Made by a program: the position numbers and the translations under genes
The notes under the pieces: model-generated
Databases searched by the model: none
The model's input: only the letters and a program-made list of their open reading frames with translations
What the model was told of the DNA's origin: nothing
Part shown: positions 8,304 through 17,018 of the stretch, one piece after another
Layout of the letters: every line of letters begins with the position of its first letter
How positions within the stretch are numbered: position 1 is the first letter of the stretch
NCBI RefSeq assembly: GCF_014698475.1
Contig: NZ_JACJTB010000019.1
Coordinates: 44,866 to 108,865, forward strand
From: Nostoc spongiaeforme FACHB-130
GTDB lineage: Bacteria; Cyanobacteriota; Cyanobacteriia; Cyanobacteriales; Nostocaceae
Direction: 5' to 3'
Length of the DNA stretch: 64,000 bases

Positions 8304-9473
8304 ATGAAAGCGATGATTCTCGCGGCGGGTAAGGGTACTCGCGTTCGTCCTATTACCTACACGACTCCCAAACCAATGATTCCTATCTTGCAAAAGCCAG
8401 TGATGGAATTTCTGGTAGAACTTTTGCGCCAACATGGATTTGATCAAATTATGGTCAATGTTAGTCATTTGGCTGAGGAAATTGAAAACTATTTTCGTGA
8501 CGGTCAACGGTTTGGTGTTCAGATTGCTTACTCTTTTGAAGGAAAAATTGACGACGAAGGTAAACTAATTGGGGAAGCAATTGGTTCTGCTGGAGGGATG
8601 CGCCGTATCCAAGATTTCTCACCATTTTTTGATGATACTTTTGTAGTGTTGTGCGGTGATGCTTTGATTGACCTAGATTTAACAGCTGCTGTCAAGTGGC
8701 ATAAATCCAAAGGGTCAATTGCTACGATCATTTCCAAGTCTGTTCCCCTAGAAGAAGTTTCTAGTTATGGTGTAGTAGTTACCGATGAAGATGGGCGCGT
8801 CAAAGCTTTCCAAGAAAAGCCTTCAGTAGAAGAAGCCCTCAGCACTAACATCAATACAGGGATTTACATTTTTGAGCCAGAGGTATTTCAGTACATACCC
8901 TCTGGAGTTGAATATGACATCGGTAGCCAGTTATTCCCAAAACTAGTAGAAATTGGTGCGCCTTTTTACACCATTCCAATGGATTTTGAATGGGTAGATA
9001 TTGGTAAAGTACCAGACTATTGGCGGGCAATTCGTGGGGTACTACTGGGTGAAATCAAAAACGTCCAAATTCCCGGTCATGAGGTCGCCCCTGGCATCTA
9101 CACTGGCTTAAATGTGGCGATCAATTGGGACAAGGTAGATATCACTGGCCCAGTTTACATTGGTGGGATGACCAGAATTGAAGATGGGGCGAAAATCGTT
9201 GGCCCAGCCATGATAGGCCCGAATTGCTGGATATGCAGTGGCGCAACTGTAGATAATAGCGTCATCTTTGAATGGTCACGTTTGGGGCCTGGTGTCCGCT
9301 TAGTTGACAAGTTGGTGTTTGGTCGTTATTGCGTGGATAAAACAGGCGCATCTATTGATGTGCAAGCTGCTGCTTTAGACTGGCTGATTACTGATGCGCG
9401 TCAAGCACCACCAGTCCACACGCCTCTAGAACGACAAGCAATTGAAGAATTGCTGGGGACAAGCACAAGTTAA
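8304..9473 (+). CDS. Sugar-phosphate nucleotidyltransferase with left-handed beta-helix domain
   Basis: 389 residues. The N-terminal nucleotidyltransferase domain begins MKAMILAAGKGTRVRPIT with TTPKPMIPI, the nucleotide- and Mg-binding signature of GDP-mannose / glucose-1-phosphate pyrophosphorylases. Further typical elements are LCGDALIDLDL (metal-binding Asp), EKP, NTGIYIFEPEV and DFEWVDIGKVPDYWRA. From about residue 245 hexapeptide repeats form a left-handed beta helix. Family members make NDP-mannose or NDP-glucose for polysaccharide and glycolipid synthesis. I cannot decide between mannose-1-phosphate guanylyltransferase and glucose-1-phosphate transferase. Confidence 0.85.
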   Translation: MKAMILAAGKGTRVRPITYTTPKPMIPILQKPVMEFLVELLRQHGFDQIMVNVSHLAEEIENYFRDGQRFGVQIAYSFEGKIDDEGKLIGEAIGSAGGMRRIQDFSPFFDDTFVVLCGDALIDLDLTAAVKWHKSKGSIATIISKSVPLEEVSSYGVVVTDEDGRVKAFQEKPSVEEALSTNINTGIYIFEPEVFQYIPSGVEYDIGSQLFPKLVEIGAPFYTIPMDFEWVDIGKVPDYWRAIRGVLLGEIKNVQIPGHEVAPGIYTGLNVAINWDKVDITGPVYIGGMTRIEDGAKIVGPAMIGPNCWICSGATVDNSVIFEWSRLGPGVRLVDKLVFGRYCVDKTGASIDVQAAALDWLITDARQAPPVHTPLERQAIEELLGTSTS

Positions 9474-9479
9474 TGAAAG

Positions 9480-9550
9480 CAAAAGGTAAAAGGTAAAAGG
9501 CAAAAGTAAAAAATCGAATCTTTTGCCTTTTTACTTTTTACTTTTTACTT
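9480..9550. terminator. AAAAGG(T/C)-repeat inverted repeat between convergent genes
   Basis: Copies of AAAAGGTAAAAGGCAAAAGT are followed after a short spacer by their complement (CTTTTGCC, TTTTTACTTTTTACTT). The structure can form a long A/T-rich hairpin on either strand between the nucleotidyltransferase (+) and speA (-). Its role as a two-way terminator is inferred from the position and the T-rich 3' arm. Confidence 0.55.
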
Positions 9551-9551
9551 C

Positions 9552-11570
9552 CTAGCTGTTCAGATAGGTGTATCTTCTGAGACTTTGCTCGTAGGTTTGC
9601 AGTAATCTTTGGGATTCTGCCAGGGTAATGCGTTTTTCTTCTAGTGCTTTCTCGCAGCGTTGGCGGATATTTTCCACCATATCTTCGGATTCGTACTGTA
9701 CGTAACTGACTACCTCGCTCATGGTATCGCCTTTGACGACGTGTTGAATTTGATAGCCTTTGGGTGTGAGTTGAATATGAACGGCGTTGGTATCACCAAA
9801 CAAGTTGTGCAGGTTGCCCATGATTTCTTGGTACGCGCCATTGAGGAACATTCCCAAGTAATAGGCTTCGCCTGGTTGGAAGGTGTGCAGTTCTAAAACA
9901 GATTTGACATCACGTAGATCAATAAAGCGGTCTATTTTACCGTCACTGTCGCAGGTGAGGTCTGCCAAAATTCCCCGCCTTGTTGGTTCTTCATCAAGGC
10001 GGTGGATAGGCATAATGGGAAATAACTGGTCGATCGCCCAACAATCTGGTGCTGATTGAAACACCGACAAGTTGGAGTAGTAGATGGAAGCCATGATTTT
10101 TTCCAGGTCTTCCAGTTCGTCGGGTACGTAATCTTGCTGTCTAGTAATGTCGAGAATTTTTTGACAACAAGCCCAATACAGACGTTCGGCTTTGGCTCTT
10201 TCCCGTAGACGCAAAATGCCTAAGTTGAAGCGGCTGATTGCTTCTTCTTTAAATTGGGTTGCGTCGTGGAAAAATTCTTGGTAGTTTTCTTTGTTAATTG
10301 ATTGGTAGGTTTCCCACAAGTAATTGATAATTGGTGATTCTCCCTCTTGTGGGGGTTCGGGGGGTTGGAGGGGGACATCACTGGTACTGAGAATGTCAAA
10401 AATCAGTACCGATTGGTGAGATGCGATCGCCCGTCCACTTTCACTAATCAGTGTTGGTACGGGGATTTGTCTTTCTGCACAGGTATCTTTTAATTCTGCC
10501 ACAATATCGTTGGCATAGTTCTGCATGTTGTAATTTTTTGAGGCGTAGAAGTTGGTTTGGGAACCGTCATAATCTACACCCAAGCCACCACCAACATCGA
10601 GATATTTCATGTCTGCTCCCAACATCGCCAACTCTACATAAATGCGGCTGGCTTCTTGGATAGCATCTTTAATCACATTGATGGCAGAAATCTGCGAACC
10701 GATGTGGAAGTGTAACAACTGCAAAGACTCGATTAACTCGGCTTCGCGCAATTTGTCCACAGCTTCGATAATTTCGGGCATTGTCAAGCCAAATTTGGCG
10801 CGATCGCCACTGGAAGTTCCCCAGCGTCCCATTCCTTGGGTGCTGAGTTTGGCACGTACTCCCAAAATTGGTTTAATCCCTAACTGGCGATTAGCCGCAA
10901 TTACCAAATCAACTTCTTCAATCTGCTCTAAAACGATAATTGGGGTTTGCCCTAGTCTTTGGGCTAACATTGCCGTTTCGATGTATTCCCGGTCTTTATA
11001 GCCGTTGCAAACGAGCAATGCGCCTGGGGTATCCAATAAAGCCAGAGCAATCATTAATTCTGGCTTGGAACCGGCTTCTAAACCAAATTGATGGGGTTTA
11101 CCAAATTTGACTAAATCTTCAATCAAATGCCGTTGTTGGTTGCATTTGACAGGAAACACCCCACGATAAACACCTGGATAGTTATAACGAGCGATCGCTT
11201 TGGCAAAACACGCATTTAGTCGCTCAATGCGGTCTTCCAAAATGTCGGAAAAGCGAATCAGCATAGGTAGCCCTAAATTACGTTGTTTTAAGGCATTGAC
11301 TAATTCAAACAAGTCTAGAGAACCCCCGCGATCGCCTTTGGGGGAAACAGTCACATGACCAGCAGCGTTAATTGAAAAATAAGGTTGTCCCCATCCTTCA
11401 ATCCGGTATAGTGCTTCGCTATCCTCAATTTTCCAGGCACGAGGTAAATCGCCTGCGGCAGTGCTTGGTGGTAATAACTTTTTTTGCTTGTGATTTTTCA
11501 CTTCAGATTTATGACCATTTGACGGTAGTTGTACCACCTCATCAGATGTAGCAGTTGACTCAACACCCAT
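9552..11570 (-). CDS. speA: Biosynthetic arginine decarboxylase
   Basis: 672 residues if started at the ATG at 11570 (MGVESTATSD); the frame stays open to a GTG at 11636 with another ATG at 11618, so up to 22 residues could be added. It converts arginine to agmatine, the first step of the plant-type polyamine route. A PLP barrel domain is seen: YPGVYRGVFPVKCNQQ (the Lys should hold PLP), then the phosphate-site run HFHIGSQ and YLDVGGGLGVDYDGS. A C-terminal beta domain carries the SDVPLQP and LTCDSDGKIDRF segments. The length fits the SpeA family. Single gene. Confidence 0.93.
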   Translation of the reverse strand: MGVESTATSDEVVQLPSNGHKSEVKNHKQKKLLPPSTAAGDLPRAWKIEDSEALYRIEGWGQPYFSINAAGHVTVSPKGDRGGSLDLFELVNALKQRNLGLPMLIRFSDILEDRIERLNACFAKAIARYNYPGVYRGVFPVKCNQQRHLIEDLVKFGKPHQFGLEAGSKPELMIALALLDTPGALLVCNGYKDREYIETAMLAQRLGQTPIIVLEQIEEVDLVIAANRQLGIKPILGVRAKLSTQGMGRWGTSSGDRAKFGLTMPEIIEAVDKLREAELIESLQLLHFHIGSQISAINVIKDAIQEASRIYVELAMLGADMKYLDVGGGLGVDYDGSQTNFYASKNYNMQNYANDIVAELKDTCAERQIPVPTLISESGRAIASHQSVLIFDILSTSDVPLQPPEPPQEGESPIINYLWETYQSINKENYQEFFHDATQFKEEAISRFNLGILRLRERAKAERLYWACCQKILDITRQQDYVPDELEDLEKIMASIYYSNLSVFQSAPDCWAIDQLFPIMPIHRLDEEPTRRGILADLTCDSDGKIDRFIDLRDVKSVLELHTFQPGEAYYLGMFLNGAYQEIMGNLHNLFGDTNAVHIQLTPKGYQIQHVVKGDTMSEVVSYVQYESEDMVENIRQRCEKALEEKRITLAESQRLLQTYEQSLRRYTYLNS

Positions 11571-11679
11571 TTCTGACCTCTGTGTTTCACCCACGAATAA
11601 ACAATTTAACTCATTCATCTGGTAATGGATATGCACCCAGTGATGATTTCTGAGATAAACTCTGATTGGTTAATTGTCA

Positions 11680-11805
11680 TTAGTCATTGGTCATTGGTCA
11701 ATTGTCCTGATTAACAAAGGACAATTGACAAAGCGCAAAGTCTGAGCGGAGGCTTCCTCCGCTCAGAACTTTGTAAGAGAGGACAAAGGACACTTGACTA
11801 AATAA
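11680..11805. repeat. CAATTGTC/GGACAATTGAC repeat with a strong GC hairpin inside
   Basis: Tandem copies of TTGGTCATT-like units and of AAAGGACAATTGACAAA flank an 11-bp perfect stem (CTGAGCGGAGG at 11742-11752, complement at 11756-11766, three-base loop). The GC hairpin appears lodged in the tandem repeat, since GGACAAAGGACACTTGAC resumes after it. The block lies between the divergent speA and ndk, in the promoter region of both. Confidence 0.7.
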
Positions 11806-11833
11806 AAACTTTATTAAGTTTTGGGAGACAGCT

Positions 11834-12283
11834 TTGGAACGCACATTTTTAGCAATTAAGCCTGATGGTGTACAACGTAAACTAGTTGGCGAAATTATCC
11901 GTCGGTTTGAAACTAAGGGTTTTACCCTGGTGGGGTTGAAGTTTCTCCAAGTAAGTAAAGAATTGGCGGAACAACATTATGGTGTTCACCGGGAACGCCC
12001 ATTTTTTGGTAGTTTAGTCGAATTTATCACTTCTGGCCCAGTTGTAGCGATGGTCTGGGAAGGTGATGGTGTCATTGCGGCTGCAAGAAAAATTATCGGT
12101 GCAACCAATCCCTTAACAGCAGAGCCAGGCACAATTCGCGGCGACTTTGGGATTAATATTGGACGCAACTTAATTCATGGTTCCGATGCTCCCGAAACTG
12201 CACAACAGGAAGTTGCTTTGTGGTTTAAAGATGAAGAGTTAGTTAATTGGCAACCACATATTTTCCCTTGGTTGCACGAATAG
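11834..12283 (+). CDS. ndk: Nucleoside diphosphate kinase
   Basis: 149 residues, the family's usual length. It transfers the gamma phosphate between nucleoside triphosphates and diphosphates through a phospho-histidine. The start is TTG: the protein must begin [14 protein letters not shown], and no ATG is available upstream in frame. Visible motifs: the KPDG substrate-site run, [29 protein letters not shown] and the active-site NLIHGSD (His at about 117). A TTG start may keep translation modest. The downstream tandem-repeat hairpin separates it from terC. Confidence 0.96.
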   Translation: MERTFLAIKPDGVQRKLVGEIIRRFETKGFTLVGLKFLQVSKELAEQHYGVHRERPFFGSLVEFITSGPVVAMVWEGDGVIAAARKIIGATNPLTAEPGTIRGDFGINIGRNLIHGSDAPETAQQEVALWFKDEELVNWQPHIFPWLHE

Positions 12284-12289
12284 AATAAG

Positions 12290-12346
12290 TTAAAAGTCAA
12301 AAGTAAAAAGGTAAAAAATTTCTTTTTACTTTTGCCTTTTTACTTT
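12290..12346. terminator. AAAAGTC/AAAAAGG-repeat inverted repeat between ndk and terC
   Basis: Copies of AAAAGTCAAAAGTAAAAAGG run into the complementary TTTTTACTTTTGCC, making a long A/T-rich hairpin between two convergent genes. It has the same design as at 9480-9550. The last codons of the TerC-family gene (EVK and stop) already lie in repeat-like sequence. Confidence 0.55.
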
Positions 12347-13066
12347 TTACTTTACTTCTGTTTTCTCCGGTTCGGCTTGGGGTAATGGAGCGGGATTCCG
12401 TTTAGAAAAGCCCCAAGCTAAAATCAGGGCGATCGCAGTGATCATTAACCATTCTGGTGGTACTAAATCATCGTTGATCACTTTTAAGAGCAAACGCAAA
12501 CCCACGAACGCCACAGTTACATAACCTGCGTCTTCGAGGTTGGCATATTCATCTAACCAACGAATAAACAAGCCAGCCATAAATCGCAGTGTAATAATCC
12601 CGATGGTGGCACCTGTTAAGACTAACCATCTTTCTTGGGAAACTGCGATCGCGGTGGTGACGCTATCTAAGGAAAATGCCAAGTCTGTAAAAGCAATTAC
12701 CGGAATGGCTTGTAAAACAGTTTTAAACCTCGGCCCATGATGGTGAGAGTCTTCTGTTTCTTCAGAGGTAAAGTGTTGGAATACGAGCCACAGCAGGTAA
12801 GCAGCACCTAAAAGTTCAAATTGCCAGAAATTTTGTACCCAAGTAGCGGTCAAAATTAGGGTAATTCGTAGCACGTAGGCAATAACTAAACCAAAGTTTA
12901 GCGCCTTACGTTCTAATTCTTTGTCTTCTAATCCTTGGGCGATCGCAGCGAGGGCGATCGCATTATCAGCCGATAGCACCGCCTCTAAAAACACCAGAAT
13001 TAGCAGGACTATAGGGGCTTCTACGCTGAAATGAAAGTGGAGATAATCAAATATGCTGTCTAGCAT
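12347..13066 (-). CDS. TerC-family integral membrane protein
   Basis: 239 residues with about seven hydrophobic segments. Two TerC hallmark motifs with acidic residues inside membrane segments are present: EAVLSADNAIALAAIAQGL (about 28-46) and DLAFSLDSVTTAIAVS (about 127-142). TerC proteins are linked to metal (Mn) export and tellurite resistance, and in photosynthetic organisms to thylakoid-membrane protein insertion; which applies here is not decidable. The C-terminus is short and charged (PQAEPEKTEVK). Single gene. Confidence 0.9.
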   Translation of the reverse strand: MLDSIFDYLHFHFSVEAPIVLLILVFLEAVLSADNAIALAAIAQGLEDKELERKALNFGLVIAYVLRITLILTATWVQNFWQFELLGAAYLLWLVFQHFTSEETEDSHHHGPRFKTVLQAIPVIAFTDLAFSLDSVTTAIAVSQERWLVLTGATIGIITLRFMAGLFIRWLDEYANLEDAGYVTVAFVGLRLLLKVINDDLVPPEWLMITAIALILAWGFSKRNPAPLPQAEPEKTEVK

Positions 13067-13595
13067 TCCGGGGTTCTCAAGCTAAAAATAAAAACTAACA
13101 GAATGTTTTTTTCTATAAAAAGCGCAATCAATCGCTACTCTTATCCAGCTTAACTTGTAAAAGCTGCATAATCGTGGCGATCGCATCTAAGTATTTTACA
13201 TTTTTATTTCAATGTAGTATTAAGAATACAGAAATTCAGCAGCGATCGCTAGAAGCTGGATGGAAGATATGGCAATTCTATTTGAGATATCAACCAAGAG
13301 ATAAGAGAGACAAGGGAGATAGATAACAGGTTGGCGTAAATAAATAAACCACAGTTCGGCTACGTGGTAATCGAGCGAAGTCGAGATTCAACTACCGCGT
13401 AGCCGAAACTCAGTGACCATAAAGAATTGCTAAAAGCCTTGTGTTATCAAGGTTCTTTCTTTTGCCTTTTGCCTTTTTACTTTTTCCTTGTTGTACTGGT
13501 CTGACAAGCTGCATAAACTCATCAACCCAAACCTATTGATTGAGTGAAGGGACGAAACCCACACACTAAACACTCACATTCAAAGGAAAACAGTT
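13067..13595. other. Intergenic region with GACAAGGG repeats and a MITE-like copy
   Basis: No gene is seen. The first part (to about 13250) holds HIP1 sites and the probable terC promoter. GAGACAAGGGAGATAG-type repeats lie near 13303-13322, followed by the element at 13325-13498. The last 90 bases lead to the next gene and contain an AAAGGAAAAC ribosome-binding region. Confidence 0.7.
13325..13498. repeat. MITE-like element with TAGTACA-type ends, copy 2
   Basis: It carries the same parts as copies 1 and 3: GCGTAAATAAATAAACC, then AATTGCTAAAAGCC with TTGTGTTATCAA, then TTTTGCC-type T-rich repeats, ending TTGTACT (13491-13497). The left terminal repeat is degraded. Between the first two parts it carries a palindromic insert (arms GTTCGGCTACG and CGTAGCCGAAAC) that copy 3 lacks. 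Confidence 0.65.
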
Positions 13596-14231
13596 ATGAA
13601 AACACATCTTTTACTCAGCCTTGCTTGTTCTATCTCTTTATTAGGTACAGTTACCTTACCTACTTATGCTCAACCAGTTCCCACTGTGCAACCACAAGCA
13701 ATCAGTTCTGAAATTACCATTCCTCAAGATACCGCAATTATTGTGGCTTTTCCTGCACCTGTTACCATCGATGTTGGGCAGAAAAAAGATTATCCTCTGA
13801 CTCTTCCTTTGGCTAGTGCCATTAAAGATGCTCAAGGCAATATCATCGCGCCTGAAAATACCCCAGTCAGTATAGTTTTAAAACCCAAAGAAGGCGGGGC
13901 AAAGATTATAGCACAGTCTTTAGTGATTAACGGCAAAATTGTTACCATCAAAGCCTCTAGTCAAGTGATTCCTGGTACTACCATTACCCATGTGCGAGCT
14001 AATGATAAGGCGATCGAAAATGGTTCGGTTTGGGGGAGAATTGGCGGCAGTACTTTAGGCTTTATCAGCCAAGGAGATCCTGAGCAATTTGATCGAGGAG
14101 CTATGTTAGGCAGTGCTGTAGGATTGTTGACAGGTTTACGTTCCGCAGAAAACACCCGGATTGTACAAATTCCCCAAAGCAGTGTTTATGTCCTATCCCT
14201 TGAAGCTCCTATTAGTTTAACTCCTCGTTAG
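13596..14231 (+). CDS. Exported protein of unknown function
   Basis: 211 residues. A signal peptide (MKTHLLLSLACSISLLGTVT, cleavage near TYAQ) makes it exported. After it come a Pro/Gln stretch and a mainly beta region (about 40-140: LPLASAIKDAQGNIIAPENT, then LKPKEGG, QSLVING). A glycine-rich segment (about 147-185, WGRIGGSTLGF...GAMLGSAVGLLTG) could insert in or touch a membrane. The pattern recalls the C-terminal part of TrbI/VirB10-like proteins only loosely, and no conjugation genes are nearby. No firm family. Confidence 0.8.
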   Translation: MKTHLLLSLACSISLLGTVTLPTYAQPVPTVQPQAISSEITIPQDTAIIVAFPAPVTIDVGQKKDYPLTLPLASAIKDAQGNIIAPENTPVSIVLKPKEGGAKIIAQSLVINGKIVTIKASSQVIPGTTITHVRANDKAIENGSVWGRIGGSTLGFISQGDPEQFDRGAMLGSAVGLLTGLRSAENTRIVQIPQSSVYVLSLEAPISLTPR

Positions 14232-14267
14232 TCACAGAAACAATCAGATAAAATCACTCCCAAAATT

Positions 14268-15236
14268 TTACGCTGGCTGTAAGATGGCTAAATGAAAATT
14301 ATGTCGATTTTCTACTATCAAGTATTTTTCTTGTAACGGTTGCCACTGCTGCCATAATTGGTGACGATGTTCGGCTAATAAGTTAGCTAAAGTAGGCAGA
14401 TGACTATTAAATTCTGACTTAAAAACATCTGTCAGCCACTGTCCCATCACCACACTATCTTGAATGCTCCCTAAAATATCTTGTATGCTTTTTATTTCCG
14501 CAATGTACCCTGTGTAAGCGTCTGTATATAATTCAGCAAATAATTCCATTTGATAACGCAAACGTTTTGCTTGTTTGCGTAAATCATGAATCGTCTCACC
14601 TTTACTGGTTAAATGTTGTTCTATTTTTTCAGCTTGCCAATCACTGCGAATCTTCACTTCAGACTCGGTAACTTGAGTTCCCACTAACCACCCTGGATGG
14701 AGAAAGAAAACACTGACTTCTGGTAAGAGTAAATCTGGTAATACTTGCTGAATTGGCAGAGTAGCTAAAGATTGATAGTGGGGTTTTTCTAACCATTCTT
14801 CTAATGTTTGTTTAAAAGATTTATATGGCTCATCTTTGAGTGTATTCAACACATCAGCTAATGCAACTTCTCGTTGTTTTGCTAAAGCCTGAAAAGCTTT
14901 ATGTAGAGATTTTTGTTCCTTATGTGGTAGTTTTGGTTGGTAAAGCTGTTCTAAACTTTCTTTGAGTACGTCTAAGTCTCTGAGGCTACCTAGCCGACGA
15001 GCAATTTTACCAATATTTTTATCACTTGCTGGCTTTGGCAAATCTAGTACAATATCAAACCGATTCACTGCGGTACGGAGACGGCGCATCCCTACACGCA
15101 TTTGATGTAATGCTTCAGGATCTTCATCTTTTTTAACAGTTTTTTCGTACTTTAAAGTTTTATTAAAATGCTTTTGAATTGCTTGGTAAGCGTATTCGCC
15201 TAGTGTTTTAACTGTGGGTTTGGTGGCTAGTTTCAT
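14268..15236 (-). CDS. CHAD-domain protein
   Basis: 322 residues from ATG 15236 (a TTG four codons upstream is also open). The conserved-histidine alpha-helical domain is recognised by EALHQMRVGMRRLRTAVNRF near residue 42, IARRLGSLRDLDVLKESL near 80, and HDLRKQAKRLRYQMELF near 215. CHAD domains bind inorganic polyphosphate through these basic helices, so a polyphosphate-granule or phosphate-storage link is likely. No CYTH partner domain is fused. It is divergent from the DUF3616 gene. Confidence 0.9.
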   Translation of the reverse strand: MKLATKPTVKTLGEYAYQAIQKHFNKTLKYEKTVKKDEDPEALHQMRVGMRRLRTAVNRFDIVLDLPKPASDKNIGKIARRLGSLRDLDVLKESLEQLYQPKLPHKEQKSLHKAFQALAKQREVALADVLNTLKDEPYKSFKQTLEEWLEKPHYQSLATLPIQQVLPDLLLPEVSVFFLHPGWLVGTQVTESEVKIRSDWQAEKIEQHLTSKGETIHDLRKQAKRLRYQMELFAELYTDAYTGYIAEIKSIQDILGSIQDSVVMGQWLTDVFKSEFNSHLPTLANLLAEHRHQLWQQWQPLQEKYLIVENRHNFHLAILQPA

Positions 15237-15283
15237 AATTAATAGCAACTAGTTACTGATTAGGGTTATTGCATACTAGCATC

Positions 15284-15325
15284 AGTTTAAAAAAACCATC
15301 TATCTCCAGATAGTTTTTTTAAACT
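15284..15325. repeat. A/T-rich inverted repeat upstream of CHAD gene
   Basis: AGTTTAAAAAAAC and its complement GTTTTTTTAAACT flank a short inner hairpin (TATCT..AGATA). It lies between two divergent genes, so it is a candidate operator or promoter element rather than a terminator. Confidence 0.5.
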
Positions 15326-15478
15326 TGATAACTATAATGATGAGTATTAATATTAGCATTATTTTGAGATGAATCTAAAAATAAAGTGAGTTTATAGAGA
15401 TTTTTGTCTAATACTGATTAAAATGGCTGTCATTATCTTGGATAGTTACTGTAATCACAAAAAATATTCATCATAAAA

Positions 15479-16546
15479 ATGCCAAACTCACAGATCATCA
15501 AGCAAGTTATTCTCACATTTACTGAAAGTTTTCGAGAATACAGAACAGATATTTCAGGAGTAATGCTAACACCTGATAAACATTTATGGTTAGGCTCAGA
15601 TGAAACTTCTACCTTGGAAAGACTAACTTTGAGTGAAGAAAATAAATTTGCCGAACACCAACAATATAAAGTCTCAGATTTTCTAAAATTACCTGCTTCA
15701 GAAGATGAAGAAATTGATATTGAAGGATTGGCGTATACAGATTATTATTTATGGTTAGTCGGTTCCCATAGTTACAAGCGCAAAAAACCAAAACCTGACA
15801 AGTCTGATCAAAAAAATGTTGCGAGACTGGCAAAAATTGAAACCGAACCTAATCGTTATATCTTAGGCAGAATCCCTTTAATAAATGGCGACTTAGTTTC
15901 TGCTTGTCAACATCCACAAGATGCAAATTTACAGTTAACTTCTGCCAAACTAGAAATTACACAACAAGGCAATTTACTAATGTCTGCTTTAGTAAATGAC
16001 CCTCATTTGGGTGCATTTATTCAAGCTGCAATTCCTGGTAAGGATAATGGCTTTGATATTGAAGGGTTAGCTATTTATCAAAATAAGATTTTTTTAGGTT
16101 TGCGTGGCCCTGTATTACGAGGTTGGGCAATAGTTTTGGAAATTGAACTACAAAACTCTAGTCCGGGATGGATGAAACTCATCCCAATTGGTGAAGAAAA
16201 GAAAGAATACAAAAAACATTTCCTCTGGCTGAATGGTTTAGGAATTCGTGATTTGTGTCTGGATGGGGAAGATTTATTGATTTTAGCTGGGCCAACAATG
16301 GATTTAGATGGCCCAGTGCAAGTTTATCGTTGGCAAAATGGTGTGAAATCTTCAGAAAATCTGCTCAATTATCCACAGCTTATGCAAGAAATTCCTTATG
16401 GAAATCGCAATGATCATGCTGAGGGAATGACTTTATTTCAAGATATTTTAGGAGCGCCTTCGCTGTTAGTGGTTTATGATTCTCCAGATGAAACTAGGTT
16501 AATTGACGATCGCAGCGTCACAGCCGATATATTCTCCTTAAGTTAA
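15479..16546 (+). CDS. DUF3616-family protein
   Basis: 355 residues, no signal peptide or membrane segment. Features that fit DUF3616: DISGVMLTPDKHLWLGSDET at about 20-39, EIDIEGLAYTDYYLWLVGSHS in two parts at about 79-99, DNGFDIEGLAIYQNKIFLGLRGP at about 192-214, and NDHAEGMTLF near the end. The repeated D-I-E-G-L-A units suggest a beta-propeller-like or phytase-like fold; that is inference. Its stop overlaps the stop of the convergent ferredoxin gene. Function unknown. Confidence 0.8.
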   Translation: MPNSQIIKQVILTFTESFREYRTDISGVMLTPDKHLWLGSDETSTLERLTLSEENKFAEHQQYKVSDFLKLPASEDEEIDIEGLAYTDYYLWLVGSHSYKRKKPKPDKSDQKNVARLAKIETEPNRYILGRIPLINGDLVSACQHPQDANLQLTSAKLEITQQGNLLMSALVNDPHLGAFIQAAIPGKDNGFDIEGLAIYQNKIFLGLRGPVLRGWAIVLEIELQNSSPGWMKLIPIGEEKKEYKKHFLWLNGLGIRDLCLDGEDLLILAGPTMDLDGPVQVYRWQNGVKSSENLLNYPQLMQEIPYGNRNDHAEGMTLFQDILGAPSLLVVYDSPDETRLIDDRSVTADIFSLS

Positions 16547-16947
16547 AGGTTAGTAGAAATCGCTTGCACAGGACAAGTCGGAATACACTGTTCACAAACA
16601 ATACAGCGCGATCGCGTGAATGTGAGCTTGAATGTTTCTGGATGCAAACTCAGTGCTTCTGTGGGACATACCCCAGTACATAAGCCACAGTCAACACAGA
16701 TATCTTCATCAATGGCAATTTCTCCCAAACTGGAAGATACACCAATGTGACGCGATCGCATCCATTCAATTGCTGCATCTAACTGATCAATATCTCCTGA
16801 GAGTTCCACAACCAATTTACCGATTTGATTGGGGGCGACTTGGGCGCGGATAATATTGGCAGCTACATTAAAATCTTTTGCCAGTACATAGGTTACAGGC
16901 ATTTGAATGGCACGCTTAGGAAATGTCAGAGTAACTCGTTTTTTCAC
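16543..16947 (-). CDS. NIL-domain protein with two [4Fe-4S] clusters
   Basis: 134 residues. The first ~75 form a NIL domain (FNVAANIIRAQVAPNQIGKL, VVELSGD), as found at the end of methionine ABC-transporter ATPases. Two ferredoxin cluster motifs follow: CVDCGLCTGVCP (about 88-99) and CIVCEQCIPTCP (about 117-128). Such proteins are thought to carry electrons or to take part in sulfur-amino-acid or sulfur-transfer chemistry. In this window it lies about 0.9 kb from a ThiS/MoaD-like sulfur carrier, though on a separate unit. Convergent with DUF3616, sharing four bases at the stops. Confidence 0.92.
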   Translation of the reverse strand: MKKRVTLTFPKRAIQMPVTYVLAKDFNVAANIIRAQVAPNQIGKLVVELSGDIDQLDAAIEWMRSRHIGVSSSLGEIAIDEDICVDCGLCTGVCPTEALSLHPETFKLTFTRSRCIVCEQCIPTCPVQAISTNL

Positions 16948-17018
16948 AGGTTTAAGCAGGTAGAGGCGGACAGATAAAAAGAAAACGATAAACTAAATAG
17001 TGGCAATAGTTAATAAGT

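Noticed and set aside
13596..14231. TrbI/VirB10-like conjugation component
   Set aside because: Only a glycine-rich stretch is suggestive; there are no other conjugation genes and no firm motif.
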